64,000 nucleotides of DNA. Origin: Stenotrophomonas lactitubi. Its GTDB lineage: Bacteria > Pseudomonadota > Gammaproteobacteria > Xanthomonadales > Xanthomonadaceae. The notes beneath the pieces were generated by a model. It saw nothing but the letters and a program-made list of their open reading frames with translations, did not search any database and was not told the DNA's origin. Location: assembly GCF_002803515.1 (NCBI RefSeq), contig NZ_PHQX01000002.1, forward strand, positions 248,001 through 312,000, written 5' to 3'. Numbering within the stretch: the stretch's first letter is position 1; the number at the start of each line of letters is the position of its first letter. The position numbers and the translations under genes are program-made. Of the stretch, positions 52,805 through 63,858 are shown one piece after another.

Positions 52805-53101
52805 TCAGCCGCCGATGCGCTCGTCGACTTTGCCGGCTTCGAAGCAGAACACCACATTCATCGCGGTCAGCGAGCTGGCCAGGTACTTCTGCAGGCCGTC
52901 ACGAACGCGGGTGAGTTCTTCCACCGAGGCGAGCGAGTCGATCTTCATGCAGTCCTTCTCACCCAAGGCGGCGTCCAGGCCGATGCTGGAGAGGGCCTGA
53001 GCCGGTGATTCGGCGAATCGTTCGCGGAACGCGGCATCGTTGATGAGGTTGTCCAGCAGTACGCCGGCGTCTTCAGCGGAAAGGCGGGGGTCGGTAGCCA
53101 T
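52805..53101 (-). CDS. NHLP-type leader peptide, putative modified peptide 1
   Basis: 98 residues starting MATDPRLSAEDAGVLLDNLI. The first 45 residues look like a nitrile-hydratase-alpha-like leader (AAFRERFAESPAQALSSIGLD). The C-terminal half has Cys51, ASVEELTRVRDGLQKYLASSL and MNVVFCFEAGKV. It aligns without gaps over residues 7-76 to the peptide at 54431. Start 53101 is chosen because GGA lies 8 bp upstream; ATG 53110 is 3 codons earlier. Divergent from the dehydrogenase gene and convergent with the cyclase gene (8 bp gap). Function and mature form are unknown. Confidence 0.8.
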   Translation of the reverse strand: MATDPRLSAEDAGVLLDNLINDAAFRERFAESPAQALSSIGLDAALGEKDCMKIDSLASVEELTRVRDGLQKYLASSLTAMNVVFCFEAGKVDERIGG

Positions 53102-53160
53102 GTCGATCATCCAGAGTAGAACCTACGGTATCGGCCACCAGCGCTCGGCATTTAGGGCGA

Positions 53161-53177
53161 CGTGTGCATTGCACACG
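53161..53177. promoter_or_regulatory. 17-bp perfect palindrome between peptide 1 and dehydrogenase genes
   Basis: CGTGTGCA-T-TGCACACG. It lies 60 bp before the peptide 1 start and 69 bp before the dehydrogenase start, where a dimeric regulator could control both divergent promoters. It does not match the TGTGA-N6-TCACA site of CRP/Clp proteins. Confidence 0.6.
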
Positions 53178-53245
53178 AACACGGCCGCAGTACCGCGGCG
53201 GGTGTGGGCAACCCGCATACTATGGGTTCAACTGGTGGAAGACCA

Positions 53246-54406
53246 ATGATGCAGATCCGACGTTGCGCGATCGTGATGTTCGAACCCCGCAGCGAAGTCT
53301 CGCTGGACCTCTCCCTGCTGCTGCAGGGCCAGGCGGGCCTGGCCACGCGCATGCATTGGCAGGCCCTTGCTGCCCACCTGGAGGCACCCGTGGAGGTGAG
53401 CATCGAGGAAGTCGACGTACTGGGCCGCATCGCGTCTGATCACTGGGTGGAGCCTGCACAGGTCGGCATCGAAGGCGCCGTGCTGGCACGGCTGCTGGAG
53501 ATCGGTCTGGTGATCAGTCAGGAGCCTGGTGGGGCGGCGCATCGGGACCGCGACCAGCGGGTGCGCGACGCCAACTGGTGGCCTCTGTCGGCGCTGCAGC
53601 ACCGGATGGGTCGCTGGGGAGATATCAACAGCGCGCGTGAGATGCGCGAACACAAGCTGGTCACGGCGCAGGATCTGCATGCCAGGTTCGGTGCGCCGCC
53701 CGTCGCAGTGGACGCGCCCGATACCGATCCCTTGGTGTTACCCGATACGCCTGACGATGCGCGTGACCAGCTGCTGCGAAAGCGTGCAACCTGCCGCAAC
53801 TTCGATGCGCAGCGTGCGCTGGCGCTTCCGCTGGTGGCGCAGGTGCTCAAGCGGACCGTGCAGGCACACGCTGCTCTGCGGCCGGGGGACGGCATGGAAT
53901 TCCTGAAGAAGAACATTCCTTCCGGCGGCGGCCTGCATCCGTTGGAAACCTATGTGGTCGCCCTGGCTGTCGACGGTCTTGCGCCAGGCGTCTATCACTA
54001 CCATCCGATGGAACACGCATTGCGATCGGTCGCCGTCGCCACCGATGACCTGCGCAGCATGGTGCTGGGTTTTGTTTCCGGGCAGGACTGGTTCGCCGAC
54101 GCTCCGCTGCACATCATCCAGGTGGCACGCTTCCCACGCAGCTTCTGGAAATACCGCAGCCATCCAAAGGCCTACAGGGCCGTGCTGCTTGATGCGGGGC
54201 ACCTTTCGCAACAGTGGATGCTGTCAGCCACCGAACTTGGGCTGGCCGCGTACGTGACTGCGGCGATCAACGAAATCAACGTGGAGAAGGCGCTGGGGCT
54301 GGATGGCATCGACGCCAGCCCGGTGATGATATGTGGCCTGGGGTGGCGCGCGGCCGCCCAGGTCACCAGTGAATTCGACCCGCTGCAGCAGGTCTGGCGG
54401 GAGTAA
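53246..54406 (+). CDS. SagB-type (nitroreductase-fold) peptide maturation dehydrogenase
   Basis: 386 residues from ATG 53246 (or 53249), preceded by GGTGGAAGA. Residues 1-165 are a family-specific N-terminal part (MFEPRSEVSLDLSLLLQG ... ANWWPLSALQHRMGRW). Residues 175-385 are the flavin-dependent nitroreductase/SagB domain: RATCRNFDAQ, PSGGGLHPLETYVV (FMN region), GVYHYHPMEHAL and AVLLDAGHLSQQWM. SagB enzymes oxidise azolines in thiazole/oxazole peptides, but no YcaO cyclodehydratase is nearby, so the chemistry here must differ or the partner is elsewhere. It lies between two precursor-like genes. Confidence 0.82.
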   Translation: MMQIRRCAIVMFEPRSEVSLDLSLLLQGQAGLATRMHWQALAAHLEAPVEVSIEEVDVLGRIASDHWVEPAQVGIEGAVLARLLEIGLVISQEPGGAAHRDRDQRVRDANWWPLSALQHRMGRWGDINSAREMREHKLVTAQDLHARFGAPPVAVDAPDTDPLVLPDTPDDARDQLLRKRATCRNFDAQRALALPLVAQVLKRTVQAHAALRPGDGMEFLKKNIPSGGGLHPLETYVVALAVDGLAPGVYHYHPMEHALRSVAVATDDLRSMVLGFVSGQDWFADAPLHIIQVARFPRSFWKYRSHPKAYRAVLLDAGHLSQQWMLSATELGLAAYVTAAINEINVEKALGLDGIDASPVMICGLGWRAAAQVTSEFDPLQQVWRE

Positions 54407-54430
54407 GCCGCCAGAACTGCGGAAGCCGGG

Positions 54431-54745
54431 TCAGGCCGCGTGCTTCATCACCGCCGGCGACAGCACCGTACCCAGCTGCTCCGACTCGAACATGAAGGGG
54501 ACATTGAAGGGGCCGCCGCAGATCAGCGATGCCACCAGCTGGGAACGGACGGCGGAAAACTCTTCCTTGCTGGCCAGCACGCCATGGATTGCACACGGGC
54601 TGCCACCCGCCATCGGCTGCAGGCCATGTCGAACCAACGCTGCACTGGGATCAACGGAGAATTCGTTGCGGAACGCGTCATCGTCGCACAGCAGATCGAG
54701 CAGGCGTACGGCGTTGTCGGTGGACAGCGGGGGCTTTCGGTACAT
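54431..54745 (-). CDS. NHLP-type leader peptide, putative modified peptide 2
   Basis: 104 residues: MYRKPPLSTDNAVRLLDLLC, DDDAFRNEFSVDPSAALVRHGL, then a C-terminal half with Cys51, ASKEEFSAVRSQLVASLICGG and FNVPFMFESEQL. Colinear with peptide 1 from residue 7 to 76, including Cys51, ASxEE and VR. It has Cys20, Cys51 and Cys76. AGGAGTCACC before ATG 54745 is a clear ribosome site. It is convergent with the dehydrogenase (24 bp apart). Its own promoter should lie at 54746-54830. Confidence 0.8.
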   Translation of the reverse strand: MYRKPPLSTDNAVRLLDLLCDDDAFRNEFSVDPSAALVRHGLQPMAGGSPCAIHGVLASKEEFSAVRSQLVASLICGGPFNVPFMFESEQLGTVLSPAVMKHAA

Positions 54746-54966
54746 GGTGACTCCTGTGATAGCCGAAGTGATGGATGCGCCGCAGAGCGGCAAACGAAGA
54801 CTATCAGCAGGCGGCGACGTGCTGAAATGATCAAGGCACTGTATATGCCGCGACGACAGCGCGTTGAAGGTTGTCCGCGAAGCGACGCCCTGCAAGGCAG
54901 TCTGTGGTCCGCAGGCGCAAGACGCCCAACGATTTGTGAGCCGGGCTGCGCCCGGCTCACCATTCA

Positions 54967-56949
<1,983 letters not shown>

Positions 56950-56975
56950 GGCAACAGACTCGGTCATGGCACAGG

Positions 56976-58586
56976 TCACATGCGGAACACGCCGAAGCGC
57001 GTCTGCTGCGGGGGAGCGTTGAGGCTGGCCGACAGGGCCAGGGCCAGTACCCGGCGGGTATCGACCGGATCGATCACACCGTCGTCCCACAGCCGCGCAC
57101 TGGCGTAATACGGGTGGCCCTGCTGTTCGAACTGGTCGCGGATCGGTGCCTTGAACGCGTCCTCTTCCTCGCCCGGCCACTGCCCGCCCTTGGCTTCGAT
57201 GCCATCACGCTTGACCGTGGCCAGCACGCTGGCCGCCTGTTCGCCGCCCATCACGCCGATGCGTGCGTTCGGCCACATCCACAGGAAGTTGGGCGAGTAC
57301 GCGCGGCCGCACATGCCGTAGTTGCCGGCACCGAACGAGCCGCCGATCACCACGGTGAACTTGGGCACCTTGGCGCAGGCCACCGCCATCACCAGCTTGG
57401 CGCCGTCCTTGGCGATGCCGCCCTGTTCGTACTTGCGACCGACCATGAAGCCGGTGATGTTCTGCAGGAACAGCAGCGGAATGTTGCGCTGGGTGCACAG
57501 CTCGATGAAGTGCGCGCCCTTCAGTGCGGACTCGGAGAACAGGATGCCGTTGTTGGCGATGATGCCGATCGGATAGCCATGCAGATGGGCGAAGCCGGTC
57601 ACCAGGGTGGCGCCATAGCGCGGCTTGAACTCGTCGAAACGCGAACCATCGACCAGCCGCGCGATCACCTCACGCACGTCGTACGGCTTGCGCGTATCGG
57701 CCGGGATCACCCCGTACAGTTCGTGCGCCGGCAGCAGCGGTTCTTCCACCGGCTGCAGCGCCATCGCTGCTTCGGGCTTGCGCCAGTTGAGCTGGGCGAT
57801 GATCGCGCGTACCCGTGCCAGTGCCTGCAGGTCGTTGTCGGCCATGTGGTCGGCCACGCCGGAAATACGCGTGTGCACGTCGGCACCGCCCAGCTCTTCG
57901 GCCGTCACCACTTCACCGGTAGCCGCCTTCACCAGCGGCGGGCCACCGAGGAAGATCGTGCCCTGCTCGCGCACGATCACCGTCTCGTCGCTCATCGCCG
58001 GCACATAGGCGCCACCGGCGGTGCAGCTGCCCATCACGCAGGCGATCTGCGGAATGCCCTGCGCCGACAGGTTGGCCTGGTTGTAGAAGATGCGGCCGAA
58101 ATGATCGCGGTCGGGGAACACTTCATCCTGCAGCGGCAGGAAGGCGCCACCGGAATCGACCAGGTAGATGCACGGCAGGTGGTTCTGCTCGGCGATCTCC
58201 TGCGCGCGCAGATGCTTCTTCACCGTCACCGGGTAGTAGGTGCCGCCCTTGACCGTGGCATCGTTGGCCACGATCACGCACTCCACGCCACTCACGCGGC
58301 CGATGCCGGCAACCACGCCAGCGGCGGGCACGGCATCGTCATACATGCCGTGCGCGGCCAGCGGCGCGATTTCCAGGAAGGCGCTGCCCGGATCGAGCAG
58401 GGCATCGATGCGGTCGCGCACCAGCAGCTTGCCGCGTGCGGTGTGCTTGGCGCGCGCCGCTTCGCTGCCGCCAAGGGCGGTGCGGGCGAGGGTGGCGTGC
58501 AGGTCGTCGACTACTGCCTGCATCGCCGCGCGGTTGCTTTCAAACGTATCGCTGCCCGGTTGCAGCTGGCTGCCTAGGATGCTCAT
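56976..58586 (-). CDS. liuB: Methylcrotonyl-CoA carboxylase beta (carboxyltransferase) subunit
   Basis: 536 residues. Crotonase-fold carboxyltransferase pair: [42 protein letters not shown], and [55 protein letters not shown], all typical of MCC-beta. It works with the LiuD biotin subunit. Lies 8 bp after the liuA stop. Confidence 0.94.
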   Translation of the reverse strand: MSILGSQLQPGSDTFESNRAAMQAVVDDLHATLARTALGGSEAARAKHTARGKLLVRDRIDALLDPGSAFLEIAPLAAHGMYDDAVPAAGVVAGIGRVSGVECVIVANDATVKGGTYYPVTVKKHLRAQEIAEQNHLPCIYLVDSGGAFLPLQDEVFPDRDHFGRIFYNQANLSAQGIPQIACVMGSCTAGGAYVPAMSDETVIVREQGTIFLGGPPLVKAATGEVVTAEELGGADVHTRISGVADHMADNDLQALARVRAIIAQLNWRKPEAAMALQPVEEPLLPAHELYGVIPADTRKPYDVREVIARLVDGSRFDEFKPRYGATLVTGFAHLHGYPIGIIANNGILFSESALKGAHFIELCTQRNIPLLFLQNITGFMVGRKYEQGGIAKDGAKLVMAVACAKVPKFTVVIGGSFGAGNYGMCGRAYSPNFLWMWPNARIGVMGGEQAASVLATVKRDGIEAKGGQWPGEEEDAFKAPIRDQFEQQGHPYYASARLWDDGVIDPVDTRRVLALALSASLNAPPQQTRFGVFRM

Positions 58587-58594
58587 GGGGTGCC

Positions 58595-59758
58595 TTACAG
58601 GGTGCGCTGGAACAGTTCGCGGCCGATCAGCATGCGGCGGATCTCCGAAGTGCCGGCGCCGATTTCATACAGCTTGGCGTCGCGCCACAAACGGCCGGTC
58701 GGGTATTCGTTGATGTAGCCGTTGCCGCCGAGGATCTGGATCGCCTGGCCGGTCAGCCAGGTCGCCTTCTCGGCGGCGTACAGGATCGCGCCGGCCGCAT
58801 CCTGGCGGGTGGTGCGGCCCTGGTCGCAGGCGCGCGCCACCGCATACACATAGGCGCGGCAGGCACCCAGGCCCACGTACATGTCGGCGATCTTGGCCTG
58901 GATCAGCTGGAAGCTGCCGATCGGTTCACCGAACTGGTGGCGTTCGTGCACGTACGGCATCACCACGTCCATCGCTGCAGCCATCAGGCCCAGCGGGCCG
59001 CCGGACAGCACCACGCGCTCGTAGTCCAGGCCGGACATCAGCACGCGCACGCCGCCACCGACCGCGCCCAGCACGTTCTCTTCAGGAATCTCGCAGTCCT
59101 GGAACACCAGTTCGCAGGTGGGCGAGGAGCGCATGCCCAGCTTGTCCAGCTTCTGCGCGGTGGAGAAACCCTTCATGCCCTTCTCGACCAGGAAGGCGGT
59201 GATGCCCTTGGCACCGGCCTCTACATCGGTCTTGGCGTACACCACCAGCACGTCGGCGTCGGGGCCATTGGTGATCCACATCTTGTTGCCGTTGAGCACG
59301 TAGCGGTCACCGCGCTTGTCCGCGCGCAGCTTCATCGACACCACGTCCGAACCCGCGCCGGGTTCGCTCATCGCCAGCGCACCGATCTTTGCGCCGCTGC
59401 ACAGGTCCGGCAGGAAGCGCTGCTTCTGCGCCTCGGTGCCGTTCTTGCGCAGCTGGTTCACGCACAGGTTCGAGTGCGCGCCGTAGGACAGGCCGATGCC
59501 ACCGGAAGCACGCGAGACTTCTTCCATCGCCACCACATGGGCCAGGTAGCCCATGCCGGTGCCGCCGTATTCTTCTTCCACGGTCAGGCCCAGCAGGCCC
59601 TGCTCGCCCAGCTTGGGCCATAGTGCCAACGGGAACTGGTTGGTCGCATCGGTCTCGGCCGCGAGCGGCGCGATCTCGGCAGCGGCAAAATGGGCCACGC
59701 TCTGGCGCAGCAGGTCGATATCTTCGCCGAGGTCGAAGTTCAGGGATGGCACGTGCAT
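58595..59758 (-). CDS. liuA: Isovaleryl-CoA dehydrogenase
   Basis: 387 residues from ATG 59758 ([20 protein letters not shown]). Oxidises isovaleryl-CoA to 3-methylcrotonyl-CoA with ETF as acceptor. The catalytic Glu is in the isovaleryl-type position [14 protein letters not shown], not the C-terminal loop, which distinguishes it from medium-chain enzymes. Other marks are [32 protein letters not shown] and [19 protein letters not shown]. First gene of the liuA-liuB-liuD run; the hydratase and HMG-CoA lyase genes of the pathway are not adjacent. Confidence 0.93.
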   Translation of the reverse strand: MHVPSLNFDLGEDIDLLRQSVAHFAAAEIAPLAAETDATNQFPLALWPKLGEQGLLGLTVEEEYGGTGMGYLAHVVAMEEVSRASGGIGLSYGAHSNLCVNQLRKNGTEAQKQRFLPDLCSGAKIGALAMSEPGAGSDVVSMKLRADKRGDRYVLNGNKMWITNGPDADVLVVYAKTDVEAGAKGITAFLVEKGMKGFSTAQKLDKLGMRSSPTCELVFQDCEIPEENVLGAVGGGVRVLMSGLDYERVVLSGGPLGLMAAAMDVVMPYVHERHQFGEPIGSFQLIQAKIADMYVGLGACRAYVYAVARACDQGRTTRQDAAGAILYAAEKATWLTGQAIQILGGNGYINEYPTGRLWRDAKLYEIGAGTSEIRRMLIGRELFQRTL

Positions 59759-59891
59759 TGCGATGGCTCCACGAGGGAAGGTGGGGAATGGACGCACCCG
59801 GAAGGGGGAAGCGGGCAGCTGTTCACAGCAGCAGCCCGCGCGGGCGATTGGACCCCAGCGTAGCGGGGTTCGGGTAAGAAGTGAATACAAA

Positions 59892-59904
59892 TTCAAAAAT
59901 TGAA
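59892..59904. promoter_or_regulatory. Inverted repeat between liuA and the TetR gene
   Basis: TTCAA-AAA-TTGAA, 15 bp before the TetR gene start, in an AT-rich block. A candidate operator for autoregulation by the TetR protein and control of the divergent liu genes. Confidence 0.45.
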
Positions 59905-59918
59905 ACTAGACTCAGAAC

Positions 59919-60527
59919 ATGGCCTATAAACGCTCAGCATTGATGGAAGAACGCCTGGCCGGGGCCCGTGAACGGATCCTGCTGGCCACCCGCGAACTGG
60001 TCGCCACCGGCGGCTGGCGCAACGCGCCGGTAACGGCCGTGGCAACCCAGGCTGGGGTCTCCACCGGCTTGATCTACCGCCACTTCCCGTCCAAGGCCGA
60101 GCTGTTCGTGGAAGTGCTCAACGCCGCCGTGGCCCACGAGGTGGCGATCATGGAGCGCATTGCCAGTGCGCCGGAGCCGGCCAGCGTGCGCCTGCGGCAG
60201 GCCATCACCGCCTTTGTCCGCCGAGCCCTGGCTGGCCCTGGCCTGGCCCACGCCTTCATCGTCGAGCCGGTGGACCCGGACGTGGAAGCCGAGCGCATGC
60301 GCGGCCGCCGTGCCTTCGGCGACGTGTTCCTGCGCCTGGTGGAAGAGGGGGTGGCGGCCGGTGAACTGCCGGCGCAGGACGCGCACGCTGCCGCCGCCTG
60401 CCTGGTGGGTGCCTTCACCGAAGCGATGGTCGGCCCCACCGCGCCCAGCCGCGAAGCGCACCGCGACGAGGACGCGCTGGTCGAGGCCATCTGCAGTTTC
60501 TGCCTGCGGGCTGTTGGCGCAGGGTGA
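59919..60527 (+). CDS. TetR-family regulator, probably of the liu genes
   Basis: 202 residues. TetR HTH: RILLATRELVATGGWRNAPVTAVATQAGVSTGLIYRHFPSKAELF, followed by a helical ligand-binding domain. Divergent from liuA across 160 bp. In some proteobacteria leucine degradation is controlled by a TetR protein (LiuQ) and in others by a MerR protein (LiuR); this gene fits the first arrangement by position. Ligand not known. Confidence 0.85.
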   Translation: MAYKRSALMEERLAGARERILLATRELVATGGWRNAPVTAVATQAGVSTGLIYRHFPSKAELFVEVLNAAVAHEVAIMERIASAPEPASVRLRQAITAFVRRALAGPGLAHAFIVEPVDPDVEAERMRGRRAFGDVFLRLVEEGVAAGELPAQDAHAAAACLVGAFTEAMVGPTAPSREAHRDEDALVEAICSFCLRAVGAG

Positions 60528-60540
60528 TGCCGCTGTTGCG

Positions 60541-60596
60541 GGTGCCGGGCGGCTTCTGCCGCGCTTCGCGCTCGCCGGGCGCGGCCCGGCGCTACC
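60541..60596. repeat. Degenerate REP unit after the TetR gene
   Basis: GGTGCCGGGCGGCTTCTGCC and GCCGGGCGCGGCCCGGCGCTAC, a weakened copy of the 24414/35906 subtype. With the AT-poor remainder it fills the 60528-60732 gap; I see no gene there. Confidence 0.6.
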
Positions 60597-60732
60597 CGCA
60601 TGCGGCCACGGCCGCATGCTGCGCCGCACCAGCCCTGACGCCTGTTGTCGGGCGCGGCGTGCGTTCTATACTCGGCCCATCACGCAGTCGCTCAGCCGTG
60701 GTCCAACGACTATCAGCCAGGGGTAACGAAGA

Positions 60733-61251
60733 GTGCGGAATTACGATCTGGAGTTCCTGAAACGCTTCTCCATGGTGATCGCGCTGTTGATGGCCATCAC
60801 CCTCGGTCTGATCCTCCTGGCCGCGTTCATCCACACCCGGATTCCGCCCGAGGTGTCGCCTACCGCCGCCAAACGCACCGAACAGCGCATTTCGCCCACC
60901 GGCGCGGTGTACGCCGGCAGCACCGGCGCGGCCGCGCAGGCTGCAGCGCATGCCGCCGCGCTGGCCAAGGCCGCCTCGCAGGTGGCCTACGGCGGTACCA
61001 AGGACGGCAAGGTGATCTTCGACAACCTGTGCACCGCCTGCCACACCACTGGCGTGGGCATGGCGCCGACGCTGGACCACTCGCACTGGGACAAGCGCCT
61101 GGCGCAGGGCAAGGACACTCTCTACAAGCACGCCATCGAGGGCTACACCGGCCCTGACGGCGGCATCATGCCGCCCAAGGGCGGCAACCCGGCGCTCACC
61201 GAGGAGCAGATCCACGCCACCGTGGACTGGATGCTGGGCAATCTGAAATAG
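60733..61251 (+). CDS. Membrane-anchored cytochrome c5
   Basis: 172 residues starting at GTG 60733. An N-terminal anchor (FSMVIALLMAITLGLILLAAFIH), an Ala-rich linker (residues 63-85) and a cytochrome c5 domain with CTACH (100-104), distal Met in GGIMPPKGG, and the terminal helix EEQIHATVDWMLGNLK. Acts as a periplasmic electron carrier to a terminal oxidase or other acceptor. Confidence 0.88.
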   Translation: MRNYDLEFLKRFSMVIALLMAITLGLILLAAFIHTRIPPEVSPTAAKRTEQRISPTGAVYAGSTGAAAQAAAHAAALAKAASQVAYGGTKDGKVIFDNLCTACHTTGVGMAPTLDHSHWDKRLAQGKDTLYKHAIEGYTGPDGGIMPPKGGNPALTEEQIHATVDWMLGNLK

Positions 61252-61261
61252 CGCGCGGCCG

Positions 61262-61369
61262 CATCCACGCATGGCGTGGATCTACTGCGGATACGCGTGC
61301 CCGCTCAGGTGGCCGGCAACCACGTATCGCACAAAGGTCATGAGGTTGCCGGCCAGCGGCCGGCACTCC
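61262..61369. repeat. Mixed REP units after cytochrome c5
   Basis: ATCCACGCATGGCGTGGATC followed by a GTGGCCGGCAACC / GGTTGCCGGCCAGCGGCCGGC pair; two REP subtypes side by side. Confidence 0.7.
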
Positions 61370-61385
61370 CTTTGCCCACCAAGGC

Positions 61386-61414
61386 CGAAACCCCGCTGCG
61401 CAGGCGGGGTTTCG
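61386..61414 (+). terminator. Rho-independent-like terminator before the nuclease gene
   Basis: CGAAACCCCGC, loop TGCGCAG, GCGGGGTTTCG then CATTTC. Likely ends the cytochrome c5 transcript. Confidence 0.8.
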
Positions 61415-61460
61415 CATTTCAGGGTTAGTCTGTGCGCCTCTTCCGTGGAGTCGTCTGTCG

Positions 61461-62900
61461 ATGCGCCGCCGTTCCCTCGCTCTCGCCCTGTCCCTGCTGC
61501 TGCCGGCATCCGCTTTCGCCCAGGCTCAGCCGCAGGTTGCGCCGACCCCGGCGACCGCGCCGCGCAGCCCGGCCACCGTCACCCTGGCCGCCGCGCCGGC
61601 CGACTGGCGTGTACTGGAGGGCCAGCACGTGCGTATCGCCGCGCCGCTCACCCTGGCCGGCACCGATGGCCTGGAACGCTTCGGCCAGTTGACCGTCGCC
61701 TTCGATGGCCGCCTCTGGCAGCCGACCGAAGTAGCCGTGCCCGGCAGTGCCGGTATCAAACAGGTGATGGCCGACAACCAGCGGCGCCGCTTGGTGCTGG
61801 ACGACGGCAGCGATGCACGTGACCCGGCCAGCGTGGCCTATCTGCCGAGCAACCCGGTGCTGCGTACCGGCATGCAGCTGCGCAACGTGGAAGGCACCGT
61901 GCGCGTCGATGCGCAGGGCCGCCCCAGCCTGCAGGTCGACGGCACGTTGAAGCTGCCGGAACTGCAGCGGCCGGCCGTGCCGAGCGTGCCCGGCAGCCTG
62001 CATATCGCCGCCTTCAACCTGGAGAACTTCTTCAATGGTGACGGCCAGGGCGGCGGATTCCCGACCCTGCGCGGCGCGCGCACGCTGGACGAGCACAAGG
62101 CGCAGGTCGGCAAGCTGGTCGCCACCGTCAACGCGCTGGGCGCCGACATTGCCGCACTGATGGAGCTGGAGAACGACGGCTACGGCCCGCAGTCGGCCAT
62201 CGCTGAACTGGTAAACGCACTTAATGTCGGTCTCGCGGCCGACAAGCAGTGGGCGTTCGTCGATGCCGGTGAAGGCCCCGGCAGCAATCCGATCCGCGTC
62301 GGCATCATCTACCGCAGGAGCGAATTCAAGCCGCTCGGCAAGCCGCTGACCAAGCTCGACGGTCCCTTCGTCGAACACAGCCGTGCACCGCTGGCGCAGG
62401 CGTTCCAGGGCAAGGGCGCGCCATTCATGGTGGTCGCCAACCACTTCAAGTCCAAGGGCTGCCGCGAGGCCAGCGGCGCCGACGCCGACCGCAATGACGG
62501 GCAGGGCTGCTGGAACGCCACGCGTGTGGAATCGGCCAGGCAGCTCAACACCTGGGTGCAGGCCGAAGCCGCGCGCATGAAGGTGACGGACGTGGTGCTG
62601 ATGGGCGACTTCAACGCCTACGCCATGGAAGATCCGATCCGCACCCTGCACGACCTCGGCTGGCAGGATGCCTTCAAGGTAGCGAAGGTCGAACAGCCCT
62701 ACAGCTACGTCTACAACGGCTATAGCGGCCGCCTCGATCACGCGCTGCTCAGCCCGACGATGGCCAAGCGCCTGCGTGGCGCTGCCGAGTGGCACAGCAA
62801 CGCCGACGAGCAGGACGCCAGCGGCTACCAGGGCCGCAACGTGCAGGGCCCATGGCGCAGCTCCGACCACGACCCGCTGCTGCTGGGCTTCGACAGATAA
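61461..62900 (+). CDS. Exported endonuclease/exonuclease/phosphatase-family protein (ExeM/NucH-like)
   Basis: 479 residues. Signal peptide (SLALALSLLLPASAFAQAQ); an N-terminal OB-like region (VLEGQHVRIAAPLTLAG) as in extracellular nucleases of the ExeM/NucH group; then a DNase I-like fold with IAAFNLENFF, LMELENDGYG, VVANHFKSKG, LMGDFNAYA and the terminal SSDHDPLLLGF, which carries the catalytic Asp-His pair. A secreted or periplasmic DNase for nutrient scavenging or biofilm DNA is the likely role. Confidence 0.88.
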   Translation: MRRRSLALALSLLLPASAFAQAQPQVAPTPATAPRSPATVTLAAAPADWRVLEGQHVRIAAPLTLAGTDGLERFGQLTVAFDGRLWQPTEVAVPGSAGIKQVMADNQRRRLVLDDGSDARDPASVAYLPSNPVLRTGMQLRNVEGTVRVDAQGRPSLQVDGTLKLPELQRPAVPSVPGSLHIAAFNLENFFNGDGQGGGFPTLRGARTLDEHKAQVGKLVATVNALGADIAALMELENDGYGPQSAIAELVNALNVGLAADKQWAFVDAGEGPGSNPIRVGIIYRRSEFKPLGKPLTKLDGPFVEHSRAPLAQAFQGKGAPFMVVANHFKSKGCREASGADADRNDGQGCWNATRVESARQLNTWVQAEAARMKVTDVVLMGDFNAYAMEDPIRTLHDLGWQDAFKVAKVEQPYSYVYNGYSGRLDHALLSPTMAKRLRGAAEWHSNADEQDASGYQGRNVQGPWRSSDHDPLLLGFDR

Positions 62901-62909
62901 CCCGGCGCC

Positions 62910-62948
62910 GGGGTCGGATCCCATTCCCACGGAATGGGCTCTGACCCC
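62910..62948. repeat. GGGGTC-family hairpin after the nuclease gene
   Basis: GGGGTCGGATCCCATTCC, loop CAC, GGAATGGGCTCTGACCCC; two mismatches in 18. Same family as 6751 and 44550 with a different inner stem. Lies between convergent genes. Confidence 0.7.
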
Positions 62949-62957
62949 AGGCATCAC

Positions 62958-63815
62958 TTACCCCCAGGCGATCAAACCAATCGCCAGCACCGCCAGCGCC
63001 AGGCCGGCACGGTTCCAGCGCGTGGTCGCCTCGCCGAAGGCGAACACGCCCACCAGCGCACCCAGCACCACCACGCCGATGTTCATGCCGGCGAACACGG
63101 TGGCCGGGCTTTCCGGCATCGACTGGTGCGCATGTACGTAGAACAGGATATTGCCGCCGTTGAGCAGGCCCAGCAGCGCGCCGGCACCGAGGTTGCGCCA
63201 GGCCAGACGGCTGCGCCCACTGAAATGCCGCCACAGCTGCAGCACCAGCATCAGTACGAAGGCCACGCTGAAACTGGCCAGCACCGCCGCCATCGACGGC
63301 GTGCCGGACAGCGCCACCTGCTTCAGCAGCACATCCACGACTGCAAAGCCGGCCCACACGCCCAGCAGCCAGCCCCAGCCACCGGCGGAAGCGGCCACTG
63401 CCGGGCCGCGTGGACGCAGGCTGATGGCCACCATTGCCAGCAGGCCCAGGCCCAGCCCGACCAGCTTCCACGGCGTGGCGGTCTGGCCGAAGAACAGGAA
63501 CGCCGCCGCCAGCGACAGCAGCAGCGACAACCGCTGTGCCACGTCGCTGCGGACGATGCCGGCCACCGCCACGGCACGGCCCAGCACCAGGAAGATCGAT
63601 GGCAGCACCAGCGCCAGCGCCAGCAGTGAAACCCACGGCGCATGCGGTGCGCGCAAGGCGTCCAGCGGCGGCTGCAGCACCACTGCCGTCATCGTCGCGG
63701 CGACCAGATAGTTCCAGGTCACCATCTGCGCAACATCCAGCTGGCGACGGCCAGCCAGCTTCAACAATACCGAAACCAGCACACTGCAGATCACGGCCAG
63801 GGACAGGTAGAGCAT
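62958..63815 (-). CDS. DMT-superfamily (EamA-like) transporter
   Basis: 285 residues with about ten hydrophobic helices (LYLSLAVICSVLVSVLLKLAG, WVSLLALALVLPSIFLVLG, and onward to LALAVLAIGLIAWG), arranged as two EamA halves. Start motif SVLLKLAGRR resembles SMR/EamA proteins in which LK begins a conserved helix. Substrate unknown; drug/metabolite export is the family role. Confidence 0.82.
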   Translation of the reverse strand: MLYLSLAVICSVLVSVLLKLAGRRQLDVAQMVTWNYLVAATMTAVVLQPPLDALRAPHAPWVSLLALALVLPSIFLVLGRAVAVAGIVRSDVAQRLSLLLSLAAAFLFFGQTATPWKLVGLGLGLLAMVAISLRPRGPAVAASAGGWGWLLGVWAGFAVVDVLLKQVALSGTPSMAAVLASFSVAFVLMLVLQLWRHFSGRSRLAWRNLGAGALLGLLNGGNILFYVHAHQSMPESPATVFAGMNIGVVVLGALVGVFAFGEATTRWNRAGLALAVLAIGLIAWG

Positions 63816-63858
63816 GGGGCGGGCACAGGGCAGCGGCGGGGGACGCTATCATGGTGCC

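Noticed and set aside
53161..53177. CRP/Clp binding site
   Set aside because: The palindrome has TGTG-N5-CACA with a one-base centre, not TGTGA-N6-TCACA spacing.
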